The notes under the pieces are model-generated. The model was not told the DNA's origin. It saw only the letters and a list, made by a program, of their open reading frames with translations, and ran no database searches. A stretch of 31,287 nt of DNA from CAYMQB01 sp964392665 (GTDB taxonomy: Bacteria; Hydrothermota; E44-bin80), in contig CAYMQB010000035.1 in the NCBI GenBank assembly GCA_964392665.1, positions 1 to 31,287 of the forward strand. The letters run 5' to 3'. Below, piece by piece: positions 23,851 to 31,237 of this stretch; positions within the stretch are counted from its first letter, which is position 1; each line of letters begins with the position of its first letter. Both the position numbers and the translations under genes were made by a program.

Positions 23851-24498
23851 TTATTCTCCTCCTTTGGCTTTTTCCTCCTCGGGTTCCTCTTCTTTGCCCT
23901 CTTCTACGACCTCTTCTTCTATTTCTTCTTTCACTTCTTCTATCACCCTTGGAGTGATTACATGTAATACAACCCTTTCCGGGTTGTCCTCTAACTCAGA
24001 ATCTCCGATATCAAGGTCTTTAATATGAATGGCTTGACCTATTGATAGATCTGTAACATCTACCTTTATTACCGAGATTAACTTCGAGGGTAAAACTTTG
24101 ATTCTGATTTTGTGAGTTACCTGTTCCAGTATTCCACCTTCTTTTTCTCCAACAGGTATGCCTTCAGATTTCACAGGAATATCTACTATGATTTTTTCTC
24201 CCTTATGAAGATGCTGAAAGTCTATATGCCATATGTCGTCATTGATAGGATTTCTTTGTATTTTTTTGACAACAGACCAGAATGTTTCCATACCCTTTAT
24301 TTCGATATTGACAACGCCGATTCCTGCTGGATTCTTCTTTCTAAGAGTATCAAAATCCTTTTTGTTTATCGAAGCAGGAGTTGCTGGTTCTCCATGACCG
24401 TAGATTACGCAGGGGATTTCTCCGTTTCTTCTCAGTGCTTTTGCGTGGCCTTTTCCTGTATTGCTTCTTTTCTTTGCTTTTAGTTTTGTTTCTTTCAT
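23851..24498 (-). CDS. rplY: 50S ribosomal protein L25, CTC-type
   Basis: bL25 binds 5S rRNA. This is the long two-domain TL5/CTC form of 215 residues. The N-terminal 5S-binding barrel contains NTGKGHAKALRRNGEIPCVIYGHG (split here as NTGKGHAKALRRNGEIP and CVIYGHG) and RNPINDDIWHIDFQ. The C-terminal domain has VPVGEKEGGILEQ-like sequence (IPVGEKEGGILEQ), VDVTDLSIGQAIHIKDL and NPERVVLHVITPR. A highly acidic tail of about 35 residues ends it. A GGAGG stands before ATG 24498. Its final codons contain the Shine-Dalgarno sequence used by pth. Confidence 0.97.
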   Translation of the reverse strand: MKETKLKAKKRSNTGKGHAKALRRNGEIPCVIYGHGEPATPASINKKDFDTLRKKNPAGIGVVNIEIKGMETFWSVVKKIQRNPINDDIWHIDFQHLHKGEKIIVDIPVKSEGIPVGEKEGGILEQVTHKIRIKVLPSKLISVIKVDVTDLSIGQAIHIKDLDIGDSELEDNPERVVLHVITPRVIEEVKEEIEEEVVEEGKEEEPEEEKAKGGE

Positions 24499-24510
24499 TG
24501 AACCTCCGTA

Positions 24511-25434
24511 TCAGACGAAGAGTGAGCTAACAGACCTTTCTTCATGTATTCTTTTTATTGCTTCCCCGAGCAAATTGGAGACAGACAAAATCTTGATAAA
24601 ATCTCTTGTTTTATCTCCGATCGGTATCGTATCAGTGACAATGAGCTTTTTTATTGGAGCGTCACTAATTCTTTTAATGGCATTTCCTGAAAGCACTGGA
24701 TGGGTGCAGTATACGAAAATATCTTTTGCACCCCTTTTTGCCAATGCATCACTCGCCCCAGCAATTGTGCCTGCCGTGTCAATAATATCATCTACTATCA
24801 ATACATTTTTTCCTTTCACTTCTCCAACGACATTTATAACACTTGATTTGTTGGGTTCGGGTCTTCTTTTGTCTACTATTGCAATTGAGAGATTTCCCAG
24901 CCTTTTGGCAATTGCCCTGGACCTATTAACGCTGCCAGGATCTGGTGAAACGATGATGAAGTTCGAAAGGTCAAAGTTCTTAAAATATTCTATCATAATG
25001 GGTGCTGCGTAGAGATGGTCAAAAGGAATACCGAAGAAACCCTGTAACTGTTCAACATGTAAATCCATTGCAAGAATCCTATCTGCTCCTGCAACCGTAA
25101 TTAGATCCGCAACCAGTTTTGCGGTGATCGGAACACGGGGTTCATCCTTCTTGTCCTGTCTCGCGTATCCAAAGTAGGGCGTGACAGCCGTTATTCTTCT
25201 TGCTGATGCCCTTTTTGCAGCATCCATAATTATCAAAAGTTCCAGTAAATTTTCTGCAGGTGGATTGGTAGATTGAATAATGAATACATCCTTTCCTCTT
25301 ATATTTTCGCCTATTTTAACGCGGATTTCTCCGTCGGAAAATCTCAAAAGATCAATCTTACCTTCAGCTACATTTAGATAAGAACAAATGTTTTTTCCAA
25401 GCAGCAAATTTGAACCACCACAGAAGATCTTCAT
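24511..25434 (-). CDS. prs: Ribose-phosphate pyrophosphokinase
   Basis: This enzyme makes PRPP from ribose-5-phosphate and ATP for nucleotide, His and Trp synthesis. The 307-residue length is normal for class I. Recognisable parts are the regulatory flexible loop YFGYARQDKK, the metal-binding DLHVEQLQGFF (normally DLHAxQIQGFF), and VSPDPGSVNRSRAIAKRL. The PRPP-binding loop is VLIVDDIIDTAGTIAG and the ending is SVSSLF. A GAGG-type site precedes ATG 25434. It lies downstream of tRNA-Gln and upstream of rplY and pth, a widely conserved order. Confidence 0.97.
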   Translation of the reverse strand: MKIFCGGSNLLLGKNICSYLNVAEGKIDLLRFSDGEIRVKIGENIRGKDVFIIQSTNPPAENLLELLIIMDAAKRASARRITAVTPYFGYARQDKKDEPRVPITAKLVADLITVAGADRILAMDLHVEQLQGFFGIPFDHLYAAPIMIEYFKNFDLSNFIIVSPDPGSVNRSRAIAKRLGNLSIAIVDKRRPEPNKSSVINVVGEVKGKNVLIVDDIIDTAGTIAGASDALAKRGAKDIFVYCTHPVLSGNAIKRISDAPIKKLIVTDTIPIGDKTRDFIKILSVSNLLGEAIKRIHEERSVSSLFV

Positions 25435-25462
25435 CTTATTTCCTCTTAATTGAGTTTTATTT

Positions 25463-25534
25463 CTGGGGTGGGAGGGTTCGAACCTCCGTATGTCCGCTCC
25501 AAAGGCGGATGGCTTACCACTTGCCTACACCCCA
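25463..25534 (-). tRNA. tRNA-Gln (TTG anticodon)
   Basis: On the minus strand the acceptor stem TGGGGTG/CACCCCA closes around a normal cloverleaf. The D arm is GGC/GCC, the anticodon stem TCCGC/GCGGA holds loop CTTTGGA with anticodon TTG, and the T arm GGAGG/CCTCC holds loop TTCGAAC. The discriminator is G, as expected for Gln. CCA is not encoded. The 72-nt gene sits 11 nt after spoVG and about 30 nt before prs, so it is probably cut out of a messenger-type transcript by RNase P and 3' nucleases. Confidence 0.96.
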
Positions 25535-25545
25535 AAAAGTATATG

Positions 25546-25866
25546 TTATTCTATTTCGGCTTCTGTCTGTGTCCGTCTGGTAATTTCGATATTATCAGTC
25601 GGAATTCCTTTTTGGGAAAGTTCCTTCTTATATTCGTCAAGAACTACAGTTTCTATTCTTTGTCTTGTTTCGTTGTTTATTGGGTGAGCAATATCTCTGT
25701 ATGTTCCGTCCTTTCCCTTTCTGGAGGGCATTGAGATGAAGAATCCATTAGATCCCTCGATTATCTTCAATCCTCTAATGACAAAACAGTCATCCAATGT
25801 TATGTTTGCGAAAGCCTTGAGCTTAGGCTCATCTCTCAGTGTAATTCTGACCTCCGTTATCTCCAT
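25546..25866 (-). CDS. spoVG: SpoVG family nucleic-acid-binding regulator
   Basis: The 106-residue protein matches SpoVG throughout: the opening MEITEVRITL, the ANITLDDCFVIRGLKIIEGS core, GFFISMPSRK, and the helix AHPINNETRQRIETVVLDEY. SpoVG proteins bind DNA or RNA site-specifically and act as regulators in Firmicutes and spirochaetes; the role here is not related to sporulation as far as can be seen. ATG 25866 has AAGGAGG 7 nt upstream and overlaps the end of ispE by 10 nt. The order ispE-spoVG-prs-ctc-pth resembles the Bacillus arrangement, with a tRNA gene where glmU would be. Confidence 0.97.
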   Translation of the reverse strand: MEITEVRITLRDEPKLKAFANITLDDCFVIRGLKIIEGSNGFFISMPSRKGKDGTYRDIAHPINNETRQRIETVVLDEYKKELSQKGIPTDNIEITRRTQTEAEIE

Positions 25867-26768
25867 TGTCGTTCCTCCTTGTTCTTGTAAGAAAATTGTG
25901 GAATTTTAGATGACGGAATAGAAAACGCTTCTTTTGCCCAAAAAACTTTTTCCTTGATTTTGGCAAAAGCATCCTTTATCTTCTTATTGTCATCGAAAAT
26001 TCCATAAACTGATGACCCACTTCCAGAAAGGGAAACGGTAACTGCCCCGTTCTGGCTTAGAAACTGCTTCATAAACCTTAGTTCATCGAACTGCTTTAGC
26101 ATCACCTCCTCGAAATCGTTTTTTAGTAACATCTCATTCCTTCCTATGGATTCAGCATCAAAGTTGTAATCTAAAATTCTAATATAATTCTTTTTATTTG
26201 TCAAGGAATTTATTTTTTCATAAGCCCATCCTGTGTCTATACCAAAACCAGGATAAATAATTATGTATCTCAAGAACGGTTCGGGCTCTATTGCTTTCAG
26301 TATTTCGCCTCTTCCGCTGGCATAGGCTGTTCCTCCATCGACAAAAAAAGGCACGTCTGACCCAACTAAGAATGCCAGTTTCTTGAGGTCTTTATTTCTT
26401 AAAGGTTTTGCGAACAAGATGTTTAGAGCTGTCAAGACAGATGCAGCATCTGAACTGCCACCACCAAGCCCTGCTCCAATGGGAATATTCTTTTTGATAT
26501 GAATTAAGATGCCGCCAACTTGCCCTGTTTTTTCAAAGAAAACCTGTGCTGCCTTGTAACAAAGATTGGATCTGTCACAGGGTAGGTTGGGATGGTCTGT
26601 TGTGATGGTAATATGGCTCTGGTTAATGGAGATTTCAAGTATGTCGAAAACCGACACGGTCTGCATTAAAGTCTCGATATTATGATATCCATCGCTCCTC
26701 TTGTTAACTATGTGCAAACCAAGGTTAACTTTCGCAGGGGCTTTTATCGTTATGTTTTTCAACTGCAA
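25857..26768 (-). CDS. ispE: 4-Diphosphocytidyl-2-C-methyl-D-erythritol kinase
   Basis: This GHMP kinase phosphorylates CDP-methylerythritol in the MEP isoprenoid pathway. In the 303-residue frame the N-terminal APAKVNLGLHI carries the catalytic Lys region, PIGAGLGGGSSDAAS (96-110) is the ATP loop, and SLSGSGSSVYGIF is the third GHMP motif. Two TTG starts are possible: 26768, with a GGAGAGGG site just upstream, or 26762, where TTG overlaps the gmhA stop as TTGA. Either way it is coupled to gmhA. The product feeds isoprenoids for quinones, carrier lipids or, given the G1P dehydrogenase, possibly ether lipids. Confidence 0.96.
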   Translation of the reverse strand: MQLKNITIKAPAKVNLGLHIVNKRSDGYHNIETLMQTVSVFDILEISINQSHITITTDHPNLPCDRSNLCYKAAQVFFEKTGQVGGILIHIKKNIPIGAGLGGGSSDAASVLTALNILFAKPLRNKDLKKLAFLVGSDVPFFVDGGTAYASGRGEILKAIEPEPFLRYIIIYPGFGIDTGWAYEKINSLTNKKNYIRILDYNFDAESIGRNEMLLKNDFEEVMLKQFDELRFMKQFLSQNGAVTVSLSGSGSSVYGIFDDNKKIKDAFAKIKEKVFWAKEAFSIPSSKIPQFSYKNKEERQWR

Positions 26769-27334
26769 AATTCCCTCTCCAATACTGCGGCAAAAATGTG
26801 ACCTATCATAATATGGGCTTCTTGAATTCGGGGCGTATCACCCGAAGGAACCATAATTGCAACATCAGCTTTTTTTGATAGTTCCGTGTGCTTTTTCCCT
26901 GTCAAAGAGATGACTTTAATTCTTAATTTCCTTGCAATCCTGATAGTTTTGATTACATTTGTAGATTTGCCGCTGGTAGACAACGCTATAAGGATATCAC
27001 CGGTATCTGCGTATACTTTTAGTTGCCTTGAAAAAACTTCGTCGTATCCGAAGTCGTTTGCCAGCGCAGTCATTGTTGATATATTAGTTGAAAGCGAAAT
27101 CGCCGGGATTGATATCGTTTTTTTTCTCAGCCTGCCCGCAAGTTCACAGGCAATATGGTGACTATCGGATGCACTTCCACCATTTCCGCAGAGGTAGATT
27201 TTTTTTCTATTTTTGTGTGCAGTTATCAACATTTCTGCAGCTCTGTTTATATCCTCTATGCATTCGCTCAGCACGAGTTTCTTAACGTTTATACTATCTT
27301 CTATTTCCTTTTTTATGTGCTTTTTATAATTCAA
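26759..27334 (-). CDS. gmhA: Phosphoheptose isomerase (SIS family)
   Basis: It converts sedoheptulose-7-phosphate to D-glycero-manno-heptose-7-phosphate for LPS core or S-layer glycans. The 191-residue SIS-domain protein has LCGNGGSASDSHHIACELAG (48-67) with zinc-ligand candidates H60 and E64. It also has STNISTMTALANDFGYDEVF, ALSTSGKSTNVIKTI and RIQEAHIMIGH, supplying the usual Gln and His. The related DiaA also has this fold, but the metal-ligand set favours GmhA. The start is TTG 27334 with GGAG nearby. No other heptose gene is in the window; the neighbours are rfbD and ispE. Confidence 0.93.
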   Translation of the reverse strand: MNYKKHIKKEIEDSINVKKLVLSECIEDINRAAEMLITAHKNRKKIYLCGNGGSASDSHHIACELAGRLRKKTISIPAISLSTNISTMTALANDFGYDEVFSRQLKVYADTGDILIALSTSGKSTNVIKTIRIARKLRIKVISLTGKKHTELSKKADVAIMVPSGDTPRIQEAHIMIGHIFAAVLEREFCS

Positions 27335-27373
27335 TCCTTCTCCTTTTTTAGCGGTTTATCCGTTTATTTAGTT

Positions 27374-27404
27374 GTCATTACGAGTTCAATAAGTCCCCAC
27401 TCTC
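27374..27404. repeat. Partial dispersed repeat copy
   Basis: About 31 nt beginning GTCATTACGAGTTC and containing ATAAGTCCCC match the left part of the element at 13126 with a handful of mismatches. It lies in the 92-nt gap between rfbD and gmhA, so it would be transcribed within the cluster. Confidence 0.5.
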
Positions 27405-27426
27405 TTCTATTTTCACCTTTCTGGTT

Positions 27427-28260
27427 TCATTCTTCCGTGAGGTAACGATTGAGTGCATCTTTCCACGAAGGCATTCTGTAGTTGAAAGTTTGCTCAAAAA
27501 GCGAATTATCTAGTAACGAATTGAATGGTCGTTTTGCGGGTCTTTTGAATTTCGTACTTGACACTGGAGTAATCTCGGTTTTGTTTTTATATAAGGAAAC
27601 AATTGTTTTTGCATAATTAAACCAGTTCGTTTTTCCACTGTTTGTTATGTGGTATATACCATATCTCTTACTTGGAATAAACATTTCAAGTGCGTAAGCA
27701 AGGTCTTTTGTATAAGTTGGAGCTCCATACTGGTCGTTTACAATTTCTATTCTTTTTCTCAGGTTGGCAATATTCTTTATCGTTTTGACGAAGTTTTTAC
27801 CATTCTTTCCAAAGAGCCAGCTTGTCCTGACAATAAAAAATTTTGTGAGGGTATTTTTGATAATGTCTTCACCCTGTTTTTTTGTGCTACCATAAAAGTT
27901 TATAGGATTTGGTGAATCTGTTTCGATGTAAGGCGCTTCCTTTGTACCATCAAAGACATAATCTGAACTTATGAAAAGAACAGGAATGTCAAGCCGTTGG
28001 CAGGCTTTGACGATGTTCTTTGTTCCCTTGATATTTGCCGCACGCGCTTCATCCCTCTCTGTCTCAGCTCTGTCGACATTTGTGTAGGCTGCGAGATGAT
28101 AAATGAATTCTGGCTTTTCTTCGAGCAAGTAATCAACGATCTTGCTGTCGGCGATATCGAAATTGTCAATATCAATGCACAGGAGAGTATGTTTCCTTTT
28201 CAATCCTTTAATAACATCGTAACCCAGCATACCCTCTGAACCAGTAATGACTATTTTCAT
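27427..28260 (-). CDS. rfbD: dTDP-4-dehydrorhamnose reductase
   Basis: This enzyme is the last step of dTDP-L-rhamnose synthesis. The 277-residue short-chain dehydrogenase-like protein starts at ATG 28260 (MKIVITGSEGMLGYDVIKGL, NAD(P) loop GSEGMLG). The conserved HLAAYTNVDRAETERDEA, SSDYVFDGT and the catalytic YGSTKKQGE Tyr/Lys pair follow, then RTSWLFG and the ending NYRMPSWKDALNRYL. An ATG at 28287 is also in frame but overlaps queD and would add nine residues before the first strand. The matching rfbA lies divergently at 28756; rfbB and rfbC are not in the window. Confidence 0.95.
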   Translation of the reverse strand: MKIVITGSEGMLGYDVIKGLKRKHTLLCIDIDNFDIADSKIVDYLLEEKPEFIYHLAAYTNVDRAETERDEARAANIKGTKNIVKACQRLDIPVLFISSDYVFDGTKEAPYIETDSPNPINFYGSTKKQGEDIIKNTLTKFFIVRTSWLFGKNGKNFVKTIKNIANLRKRIEIVNDQYGAPTYTKDLAYALEMFIPSKRYGIYHITNSGKTNWFNYAKTIVSLYKNKTEITPVSSTKFKRPAKRPFNSLLDNSLFEQTFNYRMPSWKDALNRYLTEE

Positions 28261-28267
28261 TCTTGCG

Positions 28268-28642
28268 CTATGCTGTCTGGCTGCCATATGTAACGGCGTA
28301 TTCTTCTGTTTCCCAAACTGTTATCGAGTGCAGCAAGGATTTTTCCTTTAGATTCTTTTTCACTCTATTATAAATAAATCTTGCAATGTTTTCAGCGGTA
28401 GGATTGTTTTTTTTGAAGAAAGCAATGTCATTCAGATTCTTATGGTCGAGCTTTTCCATTACCTTGTTGGAAATACTCTTCAATTCTCTGAAATCGATGC
28501 ACATCCCCAATTTATTTAATGTTTTCGCTCTAACATTTACCTCAACTCTGTAATTGTGACCGTGTAAACGGGAGCAGTTGCCTTTATATCCTCTAATTCT
28601 GTGCGATGCGGAAAAACCTGTTTTAATAGATATTATGTACAT
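28268..28642 (-). CDS. queD: 6-Carboxy-tetrahydropterin synthase
   Basis: It makes carboxytetrahydropterin from dihydroneopterin triphosphate in queuosine (7-deazaguanine) synthesis. The 124-residue T-fold protein has zinc ligands H14 (GFSASHRIRG), H27 and H29 (LHGHNYRVEV) and catalytic C23. HKNLND and NPTAENIARFIY are also typical, and the VWETEEYAVTY segment holds the Glu that binds the pterin. No Shine-Dalgarno precedes ATG 28642, which is 7 nt after the predicted -10 box, so the mRNA may be leaderless. It is the first gene of the long minus-strand cluster. Confidence 0.96.
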   Translation of the reverse strand: MYIISIKTGFSASHRIRGYKGNCSRLHGHNYRVEVNVRAKTLNKLGMCIDFRELKSISNKVMEKLDHKNLNDIAFFKKNNPTAENIARFIYNRVKKNLKEKSLLHSITVWETEEYAVTYGSQTA

Positions 28643-28649
28643 CTTGCTA

Positions 28650-28678
28650 AGGTTAAATTAAAAACCCAATAATGTCAA
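28650..28678 (-). promoter_or_regulatory. Promoter at the head of the long minus-strand cluster
   Basis: On the minus strand TTGACA (28678-28673) is followed after 17 nt by TAACCT (28655-28650). The -10 box is weak, but the -35 is consensus. It is divergent from and close to the rfbA promoter. Confidence 0.5.
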
Positions 28679-28689
28679 GAAAATTTTCT

Positions 28690-28718
28690 TTACAAAGATA
28701 TTTGTTTATGTTATAAAA
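28690..28718 (+). promoter_or_regulatory. rfbA promoter
   Basis: TTTACA (28690-28695) and TATAAA (28713-28718) have a 17-nt spacer. The leader of about 30 nt contains AGAGGAGG before ATG 28756. Confidence 0.65.
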
Positions 28719-28755
28719 AACAGGTATAATGAACATTATACCAGAGGAGGCTTGA

Positions 28756-29487
28756 ATGAAAGGATTGATATTATGTGGAGGTCTTGGGACAAGGCTCTTT
28801 CCATTGACCAAGATAACGAACAAGCATCTGCTTCCTATTTACGATAAACCAATGGTTTATTATCCCCTAAAAACCCTTGTGGATGCAGGGATAAAGGATA
28901 TTATGATTGTAACCGGCGGTAATAACGCAGGAGATTTCTTAAGGCTTCTTGGCAACGGAAGTGAATTTGGATTAAAGGATATAAGTTACACCTATCAGCA
29001 GAAAGAAGGCGGAATTGCAGAGGCTGTCGGACTTGCCGAGCATTTTGTGCGTGATGATAAGTTCGCAGTTATTCTGGGAGATAATATTCTCGATGGCAAT
29101 ATAAGGAAGGCTGTAGAGTTTTTTGAAAAACAAAAAGAGGGTGCAAAGGTATTCTTGAAGGAGGTAAAAGAACCCAGCCAGTATGGTGTTGCTACAATAG
29201 AAGGTGAGAAAATAACCGGGATTGAGGAAAAACCCAAAAGCGCAAAGTCAAATCTTGCAGTAATAGGTGTGTATATGTACGACCAAAATGTTTTTGAAAT
29301 TATAAAACATCTGAATCCATCGGGAAGAGGAGAACTGGAGATAACCGATGTAAATAATGAATATATAAAGAGAGGAAAAATGACTTACGAGGTTTTTAAG
29401 GGTTGGTGGGGTGATGCAGGTGCTTCGGTGGATGCGTTATTCAAGGCAAACGAGCATATAAGAAACAAGACCAGGGTAGATAAGTAA
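28756..29487 (+). CDS. rfbA: Glucose-1-phosphate thymidylyltransferase (short form)
   Basis: It makes dTDP-glucose from glucose-1-phosphate and dTTP, the first step to dTDP-rhamnose. The 243-residue protein has LCGGLGTRLFPLTKITNKHL (the nucleotide-binding GxGTRL loop and catalytic Lys), YDKPMVYYPLKTLVDAGI, VILGDNIL with the metal-binding Asp, and GRGELEITDVN. It lacks the about 45-residue C-terminal allosteric extension of E. coli RmlA, so it is the short form known in many thermophiles and Archaea. It has a strong Shine-Dalgarno sequence and its own promoter, divergent from queD. Confidence 0.94.
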   Translation: MKGLILCGGLGTRLFPLTKITNKHLLPIYDKPMVYYPLKTLVDAGIKDIMIVTGGNNAGDFLRLLGNGSEFGLKDISYTYQQKEGGIAEAVGLAEHFVRDDKFAVILGDNILDGNIRKAVEFFEKQKEGAKVFLKEVKEPSQYGVATIEGEKITGIEEKPKSAKSNLAVIGVYMYDQNVFEIIKHLNPSGRGELEITDVNNEYIKRGKMTYEVFKGWWGDAGASVDALFKANEHIRNKTRVDK

Positions 29488-29553
29488 GGAAACGGATAGG
29501 GAAGCAGGGAATACAAGGACGAATTGAGACAAGTGCACAAGGTACGGGGATAT

Positions 29554-29577
29554 GGTAGCCGCAGGCTTTAGCCTGCG
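29554..29577. repeat. GC-rich hairpin repeat
   Basis: A perfect 8-bp palindrome CGCAGGCT/AGCCTGCG (29560-29577, loop TT) follows GGTAGC. From memory, GGTAGCCGCAGGCTTTAGCC-like units occur as dispersed repeats in various bacterial genomes. There is no T-run, so it is not a clear terminator. It lies between rfbA and queE. Confidence 0.5.
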
Positions 29578-29601
29578 AGAGTGGAAGGACAAATTATAGG
29601 A

Positions 29602-30237
29602 ATGAAAGTTTACGAAATATTCAAGAGTATCCAGGGCGAATCATCTTATGCGGGTTTGCCCTTTGTTTTTGTAAGATTAACCGGCTGTAATCTAAGATGT
29701 ACTTATTGCGATACAACCTATGCCTTTGAAGAAGGTTTCGATATTTCAGAAGAAAAACTCATCGCGAAAATCGATTCATACTTCTTGAAGTTTGTTGAAA
29801 TAACAGGAGGGGAGCCGCTCTTGCAGAAAGAGATTTATCCCTTGACAGAGGAACTTGTCAACAAAGACTATACAATCCTTGTCGAAACAAATGGAACTAT
29901 GGACATATCTCAATTAAATGAAGAGATTATAAGGGTGGTTGACATAAAATGCCCGGGCAGCGGAGAAAGTGACAGGATGAGATGGAAAAATATCGATTCC
30001 TTGACTGAAAAGGATGAGGTTAAGTTTGTCATAATGAATAGAGAAGACTATGAATGGGCAAAAGAGATTTCAGAAAAATACAAGCTTAACAAGAAACTTA
30101 CAGTAAATTTCTCTCCTGCTTATGGTTTTCTAAAACCTGATAAACTCGCAGATTGGATTCTTGAAGATAATCTGAATGTAAGATTCAACCTTCAACAGCA
30201 AAAGTATATCTGGCCTGGTATAGAGAAAGGGGTGTGA
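29602..30237 (+). CDS. queE: 7-Carboxy-7-deazaguanine synthase
   Basis: This radical SAM enzyme contracts carboxytetrahydropterin to carboxydeazaguanine in the queuosine pathway, using the product of QueD. The 211-residue protein from ATG 29602 (MKVYEIFKSIQGESSYAGLP) has C29-NLR-C33-TY-C36 followed by DTTYAF, then EITGGEPLLQ. The C-terminus with VKFVIMNREDYEWAKEI and the FNLQQQKYIW ending is typical. A GTG at 29581 is in frame but falls at the edge of a hairpin repeat. The ribosome site is weak. The gene is followed by a transposase on the other strand. Confidence 0.95.
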   Translation: MKVYEIFKSIQGESSYAGLPFVFVRLTGCNLRCTYCDTTYAFEEGFDISEEKLIAKIDSYFLKFVEITGGEPLLQKEIYPLTEELVNKDYTILVETNGTMDISQLNEEIIRVVDIKCPGSGESDRMRWKNIDSLTEKDEVKFVIMNREDYEWAKEISEKYKLNKKLTVNFSPAYGFLKPDKLADWILEDNLNVRFNLQQQKYIWPGIEKGV

Positions 30238-30280
30238 AGACAGAATGAAACATAAGTGGGGTCAGGTCTTGAAATAGAAG

Positions 30281-31231
30281 CTAATAGTTTTCTACTAATC
30301 TATTGATTTCCTCTATCAGTTTCACAGCCTTCCTGTTTTTTACAATATTTCTTGAATTCTGAGACACTGCACAAGCGGTAACATTAAAATGCTCACCTAT
30401 TTTTCTTATCGACAAGTCAGTATGCTCTCTTACTAAATACATGGCAATTTGACGGGGAAGAAATAGTCTTTTTCGCACAAACAACTCACTTGGTGGAATT
30501 TTGAAGTGCTGTGATACAAGTTCAACAATTGCATCCAAAGTATACCATCTGGAAAGAGACTTATGTGACGAAAAATCGCAACCCAATTCCTTCTCCGAAG
30601 ATCGTTTCATCTCTTCTACGAAACTATCATCTCCGAGGATTACTCCTTTGTATGTGTTCCGAAATGGACTCTCTATTTTATCTTCCAGATTGGATTCAAC
30701 AAACTGTCTGTATTTTTCCTGGGCTGTCTGCCAGTCTTTCCCAAACCTTTCCACTATCCATTCTGTGTGGAGCCAGGGAACCTGACTGCAAGAATTGGCA
30801 TAGTAACAGTAGCTCGTCCATCTTCTATCGTTGGTTTTTCCTTTGATTCCTGCTCTATCAACATTAGTATGAATGTAACGGGATAACTCCAATAAATATG
30901 ATTCTTTTTGAACAATAATCGACTTGAATCTTCCTTGAAAAAGATGACCAACCCGCTTGTATTTTCTATTAAAATAGACAGAATATGATACATTTATAAA
31001 GTGCATCAGTTTTGATAAATTCTTTTTTCTCGTTTCAACAAGCAGATGATAATGATTTGGCAGAAGTGCGTATGCATACAATAGACTGCTATACTTTTCG
31101 TGGGCTCCAGAGAGTAGTGTGAGAAAATGGTCCCTATCTCGTAATGTGGTAAAAATTCTTTTCTTATTATTTCCCCTTACGAGAACATGATAAAGACCAC
31201 CTGCTAATTCAATTCTTAATTGTCTTGCCAT
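30281..31231 (-). CDS. REP-associated (Y1/HUH) transposase with DnaA-like C-terminus
   Basis: This is a single-strand DNA nicking-joining enzyme of the TnpA_REP/RAYT family, 316 residues. It begins MARQLRIELAGGLYHVLVRG. The HUH motif is H60-Y-H62 in LLPNHYHLLVE, then GHLFQGRFKSI, and the catalytic Tyr is within SYLLELSRYIHTNVDRAG (111-128). The C-terminal about 90 residues (TLDAIVELVSQHF, LPRQIAMYLVREHTDLSIRK, IGEHFNVTACAVSQ) resemble the DnaA domain IV helix-turn-helix. ATG 31231 is 6 nt after a consensus -10 box; an ATG at 31246 overlaps the -10 itself and is therefore rejected. The gene appears intact. Confidence 0.93.
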   Translation of the reverse strand: MARQLRIELAGGLYHVLVRGNNKKRIFTTLRDRDHFLTLLSGAHEKYSSLLYAYALLPNHYHLLVETRKKNLSKLMHFINVSYSVYFNRKYKRVGHLFQGRFKSIIVQKESYLLELSRYIHTNVDRAGIKGKTNDRRWTSYCYYANSCSQVPWLHTEWIVERFGKDWQTAQEKYRQFVESNLEDKIESPFRNTYKGVILGDDSFVEEMKRSSEKELGCDFSSHKSLSRWYTLDAIVELVSQHFKIPPSELFVRKRLFLPRQIAMYLVREHTDLSIRKIGEHFNVTACAVSQNSRNIVKNRKAVKLIEEINRLVENY

Positions 31232-31237
31232 GTTTTT

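Noticed and set aside
25535..25560. Own promoter for tRNA-Gln
   Set aside because: A TATACT lies a few bases before the tRNA, but it is too close to the 5' end and no -35 hexamer is present 17 nt upstream.
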